A DNA stretch of 38,870 nt from Alistipes sp. GTDB taxonomy: Bacteria; Bacteroidota; Bacteroidia; Bacteroidales; Rikenellaceae. Location of the stretch: positions 1 through 38,870 of the forward strand of contig JAFTOU010000061.1 of NCBI GenBank assembly GCA_017463615.1, in the 5' to 3' direction. Of this stretch, positions 38,724 to 38,870 are shown one piece after another. Every line of letters starts with the position of its first letter. Position 1 is the stretch's first letter. A model generated the notes under the pieces. That model was given only the letters and a program-made list of their open reading frames with translations, was not told the origin of the DNA and searched no databases. The translations under genes and the position numbers were made by a program.

Positions 38724-38870
38724 ATGAAGCGCAGTGGCAGAAATATCCGACAGCGACTCTACGGTCTGACCCTTATAGGCAACCGTCTCTCGCGCATCCG
38801 CCACTTCCGCGGTCACGGTGTACATTCGCCATTTGTCTACAACCTTGTGCGCAAGGTATTTATGTCCAAA
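38724..38870 (+). CDS. Probable SAM-dependent methyltransferase, N-terminal fragment
   Basis: The first 49 residues of a gene that runs off the right edge, starting 3 nt after the flavoprotein stop. The sequence RHFRGHGVHSPFVYNLVRKV resembles the opening of a group of Bacteroidetes class I methyltransferases, which I recall by the RGHGxHSPFV phrase. The catalytic domain lies outside the window, so the call is tentative. It is translationally close to the flavoprotein and in its operon. Confidence 0.55.
   Translation, partial: MKRSGRNIRQRLYGLTLIGNRLSRIRHFRGHGVHSPFVYNLVRKVFMSK

Overview
The window is a stretch of a Bacteroidales chromosome, most likely an Alistipes-like member of the Rikenellaceae; the family assignment is an inference. 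The evidence is the promoter form (a -7 box TAnnTTTG with a TTTG-like box about 20 bp upstream, before many genes), weak Shine-Dalgarno sequences, lipoproteins with BACON, BspA-LRR, BIG2 and fimbrillin-like domains, a GH109 lipoprotein, a GH3 enzyme, an Oar-type TonB-dependent receptor, DUF5606 and MscL/MscS. Two compositions alternate. Housekeeping genes are fairly GC-rich. The segments at about 1-2100 and 14640-23400 are AT-rich and look acquired.

Layout. 1-2100: a P-loop NTPase fragment and a BspA-like surface lipoprotein behind a long structured leader. 2190-14401: core genes, namely mscL, a biotin-dependent carboxyltransferase with two tandem biotinyl domains, a cation/proton antiporter, a GH3 glucosidase with a BIG2 lipoprotein, mscS with a DUF5606 gene, a polyol-type MFS permease, a vWA protein and a DMT transporter. 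14495-14582: tRNA-Ser(GGA). 14600-23700: an AT-rich accessory island with small unknown genes, a GNAT/PH-like pair, a WG-repeat protein, a DUF6884 + GIY-YIG-like pair behind a second copy of the structured leader, a coiled-coil protein and two serine recombinases, ending in a cluster of nested hairpins. 23800-25300: a 45-residue peptide gene and a fimbrillin/LRR lipoprotein. 25300-33400: a CDF exporter, a sugar permease with ribokinase, panB, a GH109 lipoprotein, tatC, an OmpA-like protein and a small conserved protein. 33460-38870: an FMN riboswitch followed by a TonB-dependent receptor, a HAD phosphatase, a BaiN-type flavoprotein and the start of a probable methyltransferase.

Three non-coding themes stand out. 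First, an FMN riboswitch with its own terminator lies directly before an outer-membrane TonB-dependent receptor, which suggests flavin import. Second, the leaders of two unrelated accessory genes (about 1.8 kb and 19.8 kb) share one RNA fold of about 80 nt with compensatory base changes and a U-rich 3' flank, as in an attenuator. Third, a dispersed family of imperfect inverted repeats built on TAGCCAT-like heptamers, plus an unrelated 127-bp hairpin element, sits exactly at the stop codons of four genes between 26.4 and 32.1 kb.

All calls come from reading the sequence and from recalled family features; no database search was run.
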